In this document: positions 15,923 to 24,136 of the stretch, piece after piece
Layout: each line of letters begins with the position of its first letter
Numbering within the stretch: the stretch's first letter is position 1
Source of the DNA: VRUE01 sp963730315
Lineage (GTDB): Bacteria; Actinomycetota; Thermoleophilia; Solirubrobacterales; 70-9
Reading direction: 5' to 3'
Assembly (NCBI GenBank): GCA_963730315.1
Contig: CAVSRD010000005.1
Span: 335,583-399,582 of the forward strand
Length of the DNA stretch: 64,000 bases
Program-made: the position numbers and the translations under genes
Notes under the pieces: model-generated
The model's database searches: none
Seen by the model: only the letters and a program-made list of their open reading frames with translations
What the model was told of the DNA's origin: nothing

Positions 15923-17938
15923 TCAAGCGCTGGGGACCTGGGCGTCCTCGGGAGGCGCGGTGAGCAGGACCTGGCAGGGCGCCTTCTTCAGCACGTACTC
16001 GGTCGCCGCGCCAATCTCGGCCGGCTTGGCCGCCCCGACCCCTCCCATGGTGGCGCCGCCGCGGATCTTCGTCGGCGGCTCGCCGCCGATCACGATCGCC
16101 TCGGCGGCGTTGCGCCGTGCCGCGTCGACGATCCCGGCGCCGACCTTGCGAGCGCGGACCGTCTCGGTGCTGACCGCCACGTCCGCGTACTCTTCCGCCA
16201 CCTCCCTCGCCCGCTGCAGCGCGGCGCGCGCCGCCTCCTCGCGATCCGCCGGCAATGCGGCGTTCAGCGGCTCCGTTAGCGGCACTTCGACCACGTAGGC
16301 GAGCGCCAGCCTGGCCCCGTCCCCCTCCCCGTCCGCGCCGCGCCGCTCGGCCGCGGCGAGGCGCCCCGCGGTGGCGACGATGTCGTCGTCCAGCTCGGTG
16401 CCGAAGACCGGCACGAGGATGCTGCGGTAGGCGATCTCCGGCACCCGCTTGGTCAGCGCCCGCTCGGTGACCGAGACGCGCCGGGTCAGCGAGGTTCCCT
16501 CGACGCCCTTGCGGTAGACGACGTAGAAGAGCAGGCCGAACGCCATCCAGCCGAGCCCGACCCAGCGGGCGGTCTCGTGCAGGACGAGCACGCTGACGAA
16601 CGCCAGGGCGCTGAGCACCGCCGCGAACAGCGCCGGCAGCGGCAGCTGGGCGCCGCGCCAGGAGACGTTGCCCGGAACGCGGAAGGGCCGCGGCCGCTCG
16701 GGTTCGGTGAAGCGCAGGCGCAGGATCGAGAGCTGCGCGATCGTGATCGCCAGGACGGCGCCGAAGGCGTAGAAGCTGGCCAGCAGCTTGACGTCGGTGG
16801 GCGCGACCAGCCCGATCGCGATCAGGCCGGAGAGAACGATCGCCACGTGCGGGGTCGCGTAGCGGCTGTTCAGCTTGCCGAGCCAGCTCGGTATCTGGCG
16901 GTTGATCGCCAGCGTGTAGATGTGGCGAGAGACGCCGAGCATCGCCGTCGTCGTCGCCCAGAAGAGGACCGGCGCGGCAACCACGGCGACTATCCAGCGC
17001 ATCACCTCGGCCACCCACGAAGGGTGGTAGGCGGAGACCACGCCGAGGATCGGCGCCCGCACGTACTCGCCTCCCAGTGCCGTCTCCGGCCCGCTCGGCC
17101 CGGCCACCACCGGCACCGCCATCAGCGCGATCGCTGCCATCCCTGCGTAGACGAGCGGCACCGCGACCGCGCCCACCGAGACGATCCGCTTCAGGTCGCG
17201 AGGGCGGACGTCGATGTCGGGCGCGAGGTCGGAGGCTGCCTCGATTCCGGCGTAGGCGAGCATCGCAATCACCGAGGCGTAGATGATGTCCCTCAGGGTC
17301 GGGCTGGCGAACAAATCGATCTGGTCGGTGAGCCGCTCGGGGTGCAGCACCGCAAGCGCGCCTACCGCGATCACCGCGAGCTGCAGGACGATGTCGGCCA
17401 ACGCCAGCCCGCTGAGCAGCCGCTCCCGCCCCCGCCCGGTGACGTTGAGGACGTTGAGCACGCAGGCGGCGACGATCACCAGGCCGGCGACGGCAATCTG
17501 CCGCCAGGCCTCGGTCAGGTCGGGAGTGACCGGTTCGAGGTAGTGGGGGACCGAGATCGCCGCTAGCGCCGCGACGATCAGGTAGTCGATCAGGATCGCC
17601 CAACCGGCGATGAAGGCGATCAGCTCGTTGAAGGCATGGCGGGCGAAGCTGGAGGAGCCGCCGCGTTCGCGGATCATCGCGCCGCCCTCGACGTAGCTGA
17701 GGGTGGTCAGCACGAACATCACCCCGGCGGCAAGGAAGATCAGCGGCGTCAGGCCGAGGCCACGGTCGGCGACGACGCCGAGCGCGAAGTAGATCGAGAA
17801 GCCGACCGCGGAGTAGACGGCAACGAACAGGCCGGGGGCGCCGACTCCTCGCCGCAGCAGCGGCTCCAGCCGCGATCGGGGTGGCTGCGACTGAAGCGGT
17901 GCGTCCCCGTCGGACCCGCGCTCGCCAGGTGCGCTCAC
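15923..17938 (-). CDS. APC-family permease with C-terminal UspA domain
   Basis: A 671-residue inner-membrane transporter. About 12 membrane helices span residues 35-490, with the APC-type first helix FVAVYSAVGFSIYFALGVV and SSSFARHAFNEL in the second or third helix. After a short linker a UspA-like cytoplasmic domain (about 510-660) runs from YRSILVPVF to IVIGGEPPTKIRGGA, a variant nucleotide-binding loop. APC carriers move amino acids or, in KimA-type proteins, K+; the adjacent TrkA genes make cation transport worth considering. The GTG start overlaps the TGA of the preceding 58-codon gene (GTGA), indicating translational coupling. Confidence 0.88.
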   Translation of the reverse strand: MSAPGERGSDGDAPLQSQPPRSRLEPLLRRGVGAPGLFVAVYSAVGFSIYFALGVVADRGLGLTPLIFLAAGVMFVLTTLSYVEGGAMIRERGGSSSFARHAFNELIAFIAGWAILIDYLIVAALAAISVPHYLEPVTPDLTEAWRQIAVAGLVIVAACVLNVLNVTGRGRERLLSGLALADIVLQLAVIAVGALAVLHPERLTDQIDLFASPTLRDIIYASVIAMLAYAGIEAASDLAPDIDVRPRDLKRIVSVGAVAVPLVYAGMAAIALMAVPVVAGPSGPETALGGEYVRAPILGVVSAYHPSWVAEVMRWIVAVVAAPVLFWATTTAMLGVSRHIYTLAINRQIPSWLGKLNSRYATPHVAIVLSGLIAIGLVAPTDVKLLASFYAFGAVLAITIAQLSILRLRFTEPERPRPFRVPGNVSWRGAQLPLPALFAAVLSALAFVSVLVLHETARWVGLGWMAFGLLFYVVYRKGVEGTSLTRRVSVTERALTKRVPEIAYRSILVPVFGTELDDDIVATAGRLAAAERRGADGEGDGARLALAYVVEVPLTEPLNAALPADREEAARAALQRAREVAEEYADVAVSTETVRARKVGAGIVDAARRNAAEAIVIGGEPPTKIRGGATMGGVGAAKPAEIGAATEYVLKKAPCQVLLTAPPEDAQVPSA

Positions 17939-18111
17939 CGGCTCATCCGCGCCGCCAGCCAGAGTCGCGCAGCGCCGACCGCAAGGAACGCGAGGCCCAT
18001 AAGGACGCCGACCGAAGCCGGGCCGCCGCCCCTGAGCAGGGTGGAAACGACGAGAACCGCGCCGAGCCCGAGGAAGACGGCCGAGAGGACCCGCACGGAG
18101 CGCTGGTACAT
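17935..18111 (-). CDS. Small two-helix membrane protein
   Basis: A 58-residue protein beginning MYQRSVRVLS with two hydrophobic segments (AVFLGLGAVLVVSTLL and VGVLMGLAFLAVGAARLWLA) and a basic end. It sits between two APC-UspA permease genes, 10 bases after the first and overlapping the second by GTGA. Overlap, spacing and a clean two-helix pattern argue for a real gene. It may be an accessory subunit of the permeases. No family is recognised. Confidence 0.7.
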   Translation of the reverse strand: MYQRSVRVLSAVFLGLGAVLVVSTLLRGGGPASVGVLMGLAFLAVGAARLWLAARMSR

Positions 18112-18121
18112 CTGGTCGATT

Positions 18122-20020
18122 CTAGGCCAGCGACGGGGTCAGCTCGGCGCCGTCCTGGGCACCCTTCTCCGAGACGACGATCACCCGGCACGGTCGCTCG
18201 CCCAGCACCGTCTGCAGCGTCTTGTCGTAGAGCGGCGTTCCGTTGCGGTAGCGCAGCCCGATCACCACGGCCGCCGCGTTGATCAGCTTCGCCTCCGCGG
18301 CGATCGAGTAGCCGGCCTGCCCGGGCCGCACCCGCTCGACGTGGCCGGTGACCCGCCTGCCGCCGATCAGCTTCGCCTGCTCGATCTTGCTCTGCGCTTC
18401 GCCTTCTTCATCGCGCAGCTCCGCGTCGAGCGGCAGGTGGGTGGGCACCGTGAGCATCGAGTGCACGTGAATGCCCCGGCGCCGTTTGGAGGCGAGCTTG
18501 ACCGCGGTCGCGACCATTTCCTCCGAGAACGGCTCCGCCTCCTCGAAGGCCACAAGGACGCTTCGGTACTCGATCTCCTCCACCCCGAGCGGCTCGGGCA
18601 GAAGCACCTTGACGGTCTCGGTCAACGGAAGCCGCTGCTGGCGCCGGTAGAGGACGTAGACGAGGATCCCGAGGGCCATCCAGCCGATGCCGACCGCGAG
18701 CGTGCGCGGATTCAGCGCCATCACGACGATCCAGGCCGAAAAGGTGCCGAGCCCGCCCAGCACAGCCGTCATCGGCACCAGGAAGCCGAAAGCGCGAACG
18801 TTGAGGCGCGGCTTCCAAGGCCGTTCCGCCTCCGAGCGGGCGCGGCGCAGCTGGATCACCGAGACATGCGCGACCGTGAAGGAGAGCATCGCCCCGAACG
18901 AGTACATCGTCGCCAGGAACTCGGTCTTCCCCGGGACCAGGGTGACCATCGCCACCGCGGCGAAGACCATGATCGCGATGTAGGGGGTGCGGTAGCGGGG
19001 GTGGACCTGGCGCAGACTTTCGGGCAGCTGGCGGTGCTGGCCCATCGAGTAGGTGAGGCGGGAGACTCCGATCAGGCCGGCGTTGGTGGCAATCAGGAGG
19101 ATCACCGCGGCAAGGACTCCGACGTAGAAGCGCAGCGCTTCGGTCAGGCCGCCGCTTAGGCCGAGGTTCTCGACGATGCCGAGGATCGGGTCGTTGGCGA
19201 ACTCCTTGCCGAGTTCGGTTGTGTAGTGGCCGGCGGCGTCGGCGGTGACCGGCATCGCCGAGAGCGCGACGACCGGGATCAGCAAATAGAGGCCGAGCAC
19301 GGCGACCACCGTGAAGCCGACGCTGCGCGGGACCGTCCGCACTGCGTCCCTCGCCTCCTCGGCCATGTTGGAGATCGTCTCGATGCCGGTGTAGGCGATC
19401 ATCCCGACCGCGATCCCGAGCGCGAAGTCGCTCCAGCTCGGGGCAACCCCGAGGTGGACGTTGTCGACCAGCACTTGCGCGTTGAGGACGAGGACGATGC
19501 CGATGCAGACCAGCACCACCTGGGTGGCGAGGTCGGCGATCGCCAGGACAAGGTTGAGCTTCGCCGACTCCTGGGAGCCACGGATGTTGAGCAGGGCCAG
19601 GCCGGCGATCAGCGCCGCGCCGAGGATGATGTCGCCCGGCCCGTGGTGCAGCGGCCGCCAGAAGACGGCCAGGTAGTGGGGCACGAAGTAGGCCGAGATC
19701 GCGACCGTGATCACGTAGTTGAGCATCTGGCCCCAGGCGGCGACGAAGCTGATCAGCTCGTTGAAGGCGTGGCGGGCGAAGCTGGAGGAACCGCCCGCCT
19801 CCGGGAACATCACGGTCGCCTCGGCGTAAGTGGCGGCGGTGAACATGAAGATCACGCCGGTGATCGCGAAGGCGACGGGGGTGAGGCCGAGCGCGAAAGC
19901 GGCGGTCACCCCTAGCGCGTAGTAGATCGAGGAGCCGACATTGCCGTAGGCGGCCGAGAACAGCGCCCCGACGCCGTGGACCCGGCTCAGCGATTCGTCT
20001 CTGGGTATGCGCTGGGCCAT
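18122..20020 (-). CDS. APC-family permease with C-terminal UspA domain (second copy)
   Basis: A 632-residue paralogue of the permease downstream. About 12 membrane helices cover residues 15-460: AAYGNVGSSIYYALGV in helix 1, SSSFARHAFNELI near residue 80 and GMIAYTGIETISNMAEEA near 210. The UspA-like domain (from YRSVLVAFEEA) ends with VVIGLRYRNGTPLY and CRVIVV. The substrate could be an amino acid or a cation. It is the first gene of a six-gene operon ending with the flavoprotein. The upstream MITE-like element ends 20 bp before the ATG, so the operon promoter must lie in or beyond that element. Confidence 0.88.
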   Translation of the reverse strand: MAQRIPRDESLSRVHGVGALFSAAYGNVGSSIYYALGVTAAFALGLTPVAFAITGVIFMFTAATYAEATVMFPEAGGSSSFARHAFNELISFVAAWGQMLNYVITVAISAYFVPHYLAVFWRPLHHGPGDIILGAALIAGLALLNIRGSQESAKLNLVLAIADLATQVVLVCIGIVLVLNAQVLVDNVHLGVAPSWSDFALGIAVGMIAYTGIETISNMAEEARDAVRTVPRSVGFTVVAVLGLYLLIPVVALSAMPVTADAAGHYTTELGKEFANDPILGIVENLGLSGGLTEALRFYVGVLAAVILLIATNAGLIGVSRLTYSMGQHRQLPESLRQVHPRYRTPYIAIMVFAAVAMVTLVPGKTEFLATMYSFGAMLSFTVAHVSVIQLRRARSEAERPWKPRLNVRAFGFLVPMTAVLGGLGTFSAWIVVMALNPRTLAVGIGWMALGILVYVLYRRQQRLPLTETVKVLLPEPLGVEEIEYRSVLVAFEEAEPFSEEMVATAVKLASKRRRGIHVHSMLTVPTHLPLDAELRDEEGEAQSKIEQAKLIGGRRVTGHVERVRPGQAGYSIAAEAKLINAAAVVIGLRYRNGTPLYDKTLQTVLGERPCRVIVVSEKGAQDGAELTPSLA

Positions 20021-20039
20021 CTGGACGATCCCGCGAGGA

Positions 20040-20206
20040 CTAGTGCCCTGTCTCGTAACGTAGGCCGTGAAATGACGAGGTCCAATCGTCGCCAGACAAG
20101 GACGCAGGGAGCTCGAATAGCAGCTCTATTTGGGCGACTGAGGACGTAGTATGGCGGCGATCTGGGGCCGTCATTTCCGGTCTGATGTTGGGAGACGGAG
20201 CACTAG
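20040..20206. mobile_element. MITE-like element with imperfect terminal inverted repeats
   Basis: A 167-bp non-coding segment starting CTAGTGCCCTGTCTC and ending, on the other strand, CTAGTGCTCCGTCTC. The terminal repeats can be aligned over 38 positions without gaps, with 28 matches including GAAATGACG at the inner end. There is a small internal hairpin AATAG/CTATT. No transposase frame is present. The right end supplies the TAG stop of the alpha-hydroxy-acid oxidase gene; the left end lies 20 bp from the permease ATG. It looks like a non-autonomous remnant of an insertion sequence. Confidence 0.6.
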
Positions 20207-21300
20207 CCCGAATATACGGAGGCTGGCGCAGCCCGCCTCACGTGAGAGCGGCCCAGCTCCTCCGACGAGGCGCAACCGCAGAGGGCGAGGGTAAGCTCCA
20301 GCTCCTCGCGGAGCAACTCCAGAACCCGGCGCGCCCCGTCCTCGCCCCCGACCGCGAGCCCCCAGAGCGCGGGCCTGCCGACCAGCACCGCGTCGGCGCC
20401 GAGAGCCAGGGCGATCGCCACGTCGACGCCGCGGCGGATGCCGCCGTCGACCAGCACGGCGCCGCGCCCCTCGACCGCGTCGACCACCTCCGGCAGGGCT
20501 TCCGCGGTCGCCGGGGAGCGGTCGAGCTGGCGGCCCCCGTGGTTGGAGACGACGACTCCGGCGGCGCCGTGCTCGATCGCCAGCCCGGCGTCCTCGGCGG
20601 TCAGCACGCCCTTGACCAAGACCGGCACGGCGCACTCGGCCGCCAGATCCTCGAGGTCTGACCAGCCGAGCGCCGGGTCCATCAGCCCGAAGGTCTCCTC
20701 GATCGTCACCGCCCGTCCGGAGCCGAGCGCCGCTTCGACGCTCGGCACGCCGATCTCCTCGGGGACTTCGAAGCCGGTCCGCAGGTCGCGCTCGCGATTG
20801 CCGCCGCGCGGCGCGTCGACGGTGACGAGGATCGCCTCGAAGCCGCACTCGACCGCCTCGTCGATCAGAGCGCGGGTGACGCCCTCGTCCTTGAAGCAGT
20901 AGAGCTGGAACCAGCGCCGCCCCCCCGGCGCTCCGGCGGCGACCTCGCGCGGCCGCGTCGTTGCCAGGGTCGAGAGGCACATCACGGTGCCGGCGCCGGC
21001 TGCGGCGCGCGCCATCGCCGGCTCGGCAGCCGGCTCGACCAGCCCCTGGTAGGCGACCGGCGCGACGAGGATCGGCATCGACACCTCCTCGCCCAGCAAC
21101 TCGGTGCGCGTCCGCCACTCGCCGTTCCCCGCCAGCACCCGCGGGCGGAGGCGCCAGCGGCGCCAGGCGGCGACGTTCTCGGCCAGGGTCAGCTCGTCGC
21201 CGGCCCCGCCGAAGAAGTAGCCGGCGACGCCGGTGTCCAGCTTCTCGCCCGCAACCCGCTCGAAGTCGGCGACGCTGACCAGGCCCTCGATCACAGTCAC
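20203..21300 (-). CDS. FMN-dependent alpha-hydroxy-acid oxidase/dehydrogenase
   Basis: A 365-residue TIM-barrel flavoenzyme that oxidises L-2-hydroxy acids such as lactate or glycolate. Diagnostic parts are YFFGGAGDELTLAEN near residue 28, the FMN-binding PVAYQG (81-86), FQLYCFKD near 131, Lys230 in VLVKGV, the catalytic SNHGGRQLD with His254 and Arg257, and DGGIRRG. Substrate choice (lactate, glycolate, mandelate) cannot be read from the sequence. The start is GTG. The stop codon lies in the terminal repeat of the adjacent element, so the last few residues may have changed when the element inserted. Confidence 0.9.
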   Translation of the reverse strand: MTVIEGLVSVADFERVAGEKLDTGVAGYFFGGAGDELTLAENVAAWRRWRLRPRVLAGNGEWRTRTELLGEEVSMPILVAPVAYQGLVEPAAEPAMARAAAGAGTVMCLSTLATTRPREVAAGAPGGRRWFQLYCFKDEGVTRALIDEAVECGFEAILVTVDAPRGGNRERDLRTGFEVPEEIGVPSVEAALGSGRAVTIEETFGLMDPALGWSDLEDLAAECAVPVLVKGVLTAEDAGLAIEHGAAGVVVSNHGGRQLDRSPATAEALPEVVDAVEGRGAVLVDGGIRRGVDVAIALALGADAVLVGRPALWGLAVGGEDGARRVLELLREELELTLALCGCASSEELGRSHVRRAAPASVYSG

Positions 21301-21412
21301 GCGACCCTAGCCGACTTCGCGGCGGTGGCGACCGGCGGGGGTGAAAGGATCGCGGCAGAATGCTTCTGTCCGTGAGCTCGTCCGAGCTCCCAACCACCCC
21401 GGGGGGTAGAAC

Positions 21413-21868
21413 GTGGAGAACGAAAGCCGTCAGTCCTGGATCCTGATCGGGATTGCCGCGCTCGGCCTGGTGCTGGGCGTCATCGCGCTGATCGTCGCCT
21501 TCAATGCGAAGAGCTCGAGCGACGAAGCCGCCAGCCAGAATTCCGTCGACGAAGTCTCCACCGAGCTTTCCAACCTGGTCGACCGGCTCGGCATCGCCGA
21601 GGCGAGCCTGACCGGCGAACAGAAGGAACTGCAGGGCAAGGCGAAGCGGGTCGAAGAGGAATCGCGCAGCGCGGTCACCAACCTCTCCAACCGCGTCGAC
21701 AAGCTGGAGCGGGAAACCGCCGCCCTCGACAAGTCGACCGAACAAACCGCCTCGCTGACCAAGCAGGTCGGCTCGCTGCAGAACCAGATAAACACGCTCA
21801 ACTCCCGCGTGACCGCAACGAACGAACGGGTGACCAAGCTCAGCAAGCGGGTCAACTCGGGCGGCTGA
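21413..21868 (+). CDS. Membrane-anchored coiled-coil protein
   Basis: A 151-residue protein with a short cytoplasmic start, one membrane helix (WILIGIAALGLVLGVIALIVAF, residues 9-30) and a long outward-facing or periplasm-like coiled coil. The coiled-coil part shows heptads of Leu/Val/Ile with many Glu, Ser, Lys and Thr (VDKLERETAAL, VGSLQNQINTLNSRV). It contains no Cys. The GTG start follows a GGGGGG run. A GAGCTC hairpin lies in the 112-bp upstream gap. The function is unknown; the shape suggests a structural or scaffold role at the cell surface. Confidence 0.7.
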   Translation: MENESRQSWILIGIAALGLVLGVIALIVAFNAKSSSDEAASQNSVDEVSTELSNLVDRLGIAEASLTGEQKELQGKAKRVEEESRSAVTNLSNRVDKLERETAALDKSTEQTASLTKQVGSLQNQINTLNSRVTATNERVTKLSKRVNSGG

Positions 21869-21932
21869 GCCGCTCGGAGTCCGCCCCAAAGAGGGGGCAG
21901 AGTGTCCCGGTTGCAGGGCGGCGGACCTGAAA

Positions 21933-21953
21933 GGAGGGGCACCCTGCCCCTCC
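21933..21953. terminator. Hairpin between convergent genes
   Basis: GGAGGGGCA-CCC-TGCCCCTCC is a perfect 9-bp stem with a 3-base loop in the gap between the coiled-coil gene and the pyrophosphatase gene. A weaker GCCCC/GGGGC hairpin lies near 21883-21898. There is no T-run, as is common in high-GC genomes. It probably ends transcription from both sides. Confidence 0.55.
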
Positions 21954-21968
21954 CCCCGCTTCCAGTTC

Positions 21969-24056
21969 CTAGAAGTGGACGATCGGGATGATCAGGATGG
22001 CGACGATGTTGGCCACCTTGATCATCGGGTTGATCGCCGGGCCGGCAGTGTCCTTGTAGGGATCGCCGACCGTGTCGCCGGTCACCGAGGCGGCGTGGGC
22101 GTCGGATCCCTTGCCGCCGTGGGCGCCGTCCTCGATCAGCTTCTTGGCGTTGTCCCAGGCACCGCCGCCGGCGGTCATCGAGATCGCCGCGAAGAGCCCG
22201 ACGACGATCACGCCGATCAGCAGGCCGCCTAGCGCGTCGACGCTGAGCAGGCCGACTACCACCGGCACGACGATCGGGATCAGCGAGGGCAGAATCATCT
22301 CTTTCTGCGCCGCCGCGGTGACGATCGCAACGGTCTTTCCGTAGGCCGGTTTCTCGGTCCCCTCCATGATCCCCGGGTGCTCGCGGAACTGCTTGCGCAC
22401 CTCCTCGACCACCTGCCCGCCGGCCCGGCCGACCGCCTCGATCGCCAGCGCCGCGAACAGGTAGACCATCATGCCGCCGATCAGCAGGCCGATCAGCACG
22501 GCGGGCGTCGTCAGGTGGAAGAGGCCGCCGAGGTCGAAGCCGGCCGGCGCCTCGTCTGCGAGTTCGCTTTTGAACGCGGAGAAGAGGACCAGCGCCGCCA
22601 GCGCGGCTGAGCCGATCGCGTAGCCCTTGGTAACCGCCTTGGTCGTGTTGCCGACCGCGTCGAGCGGGTCGGTGACGTTGCGGACGTCCTCGGGCAGGTC
22701 GGCCATCTCGGCAATCCCGCCCGCGTTGTCGGTGATCGGCCCGAAGGCGTCGAGGGCGACGATCAGGCCGCAGAGCGAGAGCTGCGCCATCACCGCGATC
22801 CCGATCCCGTAGATCCCGGCCAGCTCGTTGGCACCGAGGATCGCCAGGGCGATCACCAAGGCCGGCGCCGCGGTCGACTGGAAGCCCTGGGCCAGCCCCT
22901 GGATGATGTTGGTCGCGTGACCCGTCACCGAGGCCTGGCTGATCGTCTTCACCGGGCGGAAGCGGGTCGACGTGTAGTAGTCGGTGATCACGAACAGCAG
23001 CCCGGTCACCGCGACTCCGATCATCGCGCAGAGCCAGAGGTCGGTGGTGCTGACCGCCTTTGCCGCGGTGCTGAGGCCGAGCCTCACCGGATCGCTCATC
23101 AGCCAGTCGGTGATCGGGTAGAAGGCGGCGATCGAGAGGATCCCGGAGACGATCAGGCCCTGGTAGAGCGCCCCCTCGACCCGGTCGGATTTGGTCCGCA
23201 CCGAGAGCGCCCCGACGATCGAGGCGAGGATCGCGACGGCACCGATCACCAGCGGGTAGATCGCCACCTCGCGAGAGAAGTCTCCCCCGGAGCCGGTGAA
23301 GGTGAGGACGCCGAGCAGCATCACCGCGACCGAGGTGACCGCGTAGGTCTCGAACAGGTCGGCCGCCATCCCGGCGCAGTCGCCGACGTTGTCGCCAACG
23401 TTGTCGGCGATCGTCGCCGGGTTGCGGGGGTCGTCCTCGGGGATCCCGGCCTCGACCTTGCCGACCAGGTCGGCGCCGACGTCGGCGGCCTTGGTGAAGA
23501 TGCCGCCACCGAGGCGGGCGAAGACCGAGATCAGCGAGCCGCCGAAGCCGAGGCCGACGACCGCGTCGACCGCCTCCTTGTCGCCGCTGCCGGTCAGCAC
23601 CAGCAAGCCGTAGTAGCCAGCCACCCCGAACAGCGCCAGGCCGACCACCAGCAAGCCGGTCACCGAGCCGCCCTTGAAGGCGACGTCGAGCGCCGGCGGG
23701 ACGCCGCCGCGAGCCGCCTCGGCGACGCGAGAGTTCGCCCGCACCGAGAGGTTCATGCCGATGAAGCCGGCCGAGCCGGAAAGCGCGCCGCCGAGCACGA
23801 AGCCGATCGCCGTCTTGTAGTCCTGGAGTACCCAGAGCAGGATCGCGATCGGGATCGCGACAGCGGCGATGATCGTGTACTGGCGACGCAGGTAGGCGCC
23901 GGCGCCCTCCTGCACGGCTCCCGAGATTTCGCGCATCCGCTCGTTCCCGGCGGAGCGGGAGAGGAGGCGCTGGGTGATGACAAGTCCGTAGACAACCGCC
24001 GCCCCGGCGCAGACGAGCGCGACGACGACTCCGTATTCGGTCAAGAAGCTGGTCAA
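21969..24056 (-). CDS. hppA: Membrane-bound proton-translocating pyrophosphatase, K+-independent type
   Basis: A 695-residue integral membrane protein with about 16 helices that couples hydrolysis of PPi to H+ export. The catalytic loops are clear: FTKAADVGADLVGKVE, PEDDPRNPATIADNVGDN and, near the C-terminus, GDTVGDPYKDTAGPAINP. GNTTKA has Lys at about position 473, where K+-dependent enzymes carry Ala, so this should be the K+-independent class. The TTG at 24056 is chosen because GGAGG lies seven bases upstream and the first helix begins right after it. A possible -10 (TATAGA) lies upstream. It converges with the coiled-coil gene. Confidence 0.95.
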   Translation of the reverse strand: MTSFLTEYGVVVALVCAGAAVVYGLVITQRLLSRSAGNERMREISGAVQEGAGAYLRRQYTIIAAVAIPIAILLWVLQDYKTAIGFVLGGALSGSAGFIGMNLSVRANSRVAEAARGGVPPALDVAFKGGSVTGLLVVGLALFGVAGYYGLLVLTGSGDKEAVDAVVGLGFGGSLISVFARLGGGIFTKAADVGADLVGKVEAGIPEDDPRNPATIADNVGDNVGDCAGMAADLFETYAVTSVAVMLLGVLTFTGSGGDFSREVAIYPLVIGAVAILASIVGALSVRTKSDRVEGALYQGLIVSGILSIAAFYPITDWLMSDPVRLGLSTAAKAVSTTDLWLCAMIGVAVTGLLFVITDYYTSTRFRPVKTISQASVTGHATNIIQGLAQGFQSTAAPALVIALAILGANELAGIYGIGIAVMAQLSLCGLIVALDAFGPITDNAGGIAEMADLPEDVRNVTDPLDAVGNTTKAVTKGYAIGSAALAALVLFSAFKSELADEAPAGFDLGGLFHLTTPAVLIGLLIGGMMVYLFAALAIEAVGRAGGQVVEEVRKQFREHPGIMEGTEKPAYGKTVAIVTAAAQKEMILPSLIPIVVPVVVGLLSVDALGGLLIGVIVVGLFAAISMTAGGGAWDNAKKLIEDGAHGGKGSDAHAASVTGDTVGDPYKDTAGPAINPMIKVANIVAILIIPIVHF

Positions 24057-24136
24057 GTGAGTTCCTCCGCTGGTTTTGGCGGTCCGGGACTCTATAAGGG
24101 CCCGCGGATACGGCGCCCCCCGGCCCCGGAGGCCGC

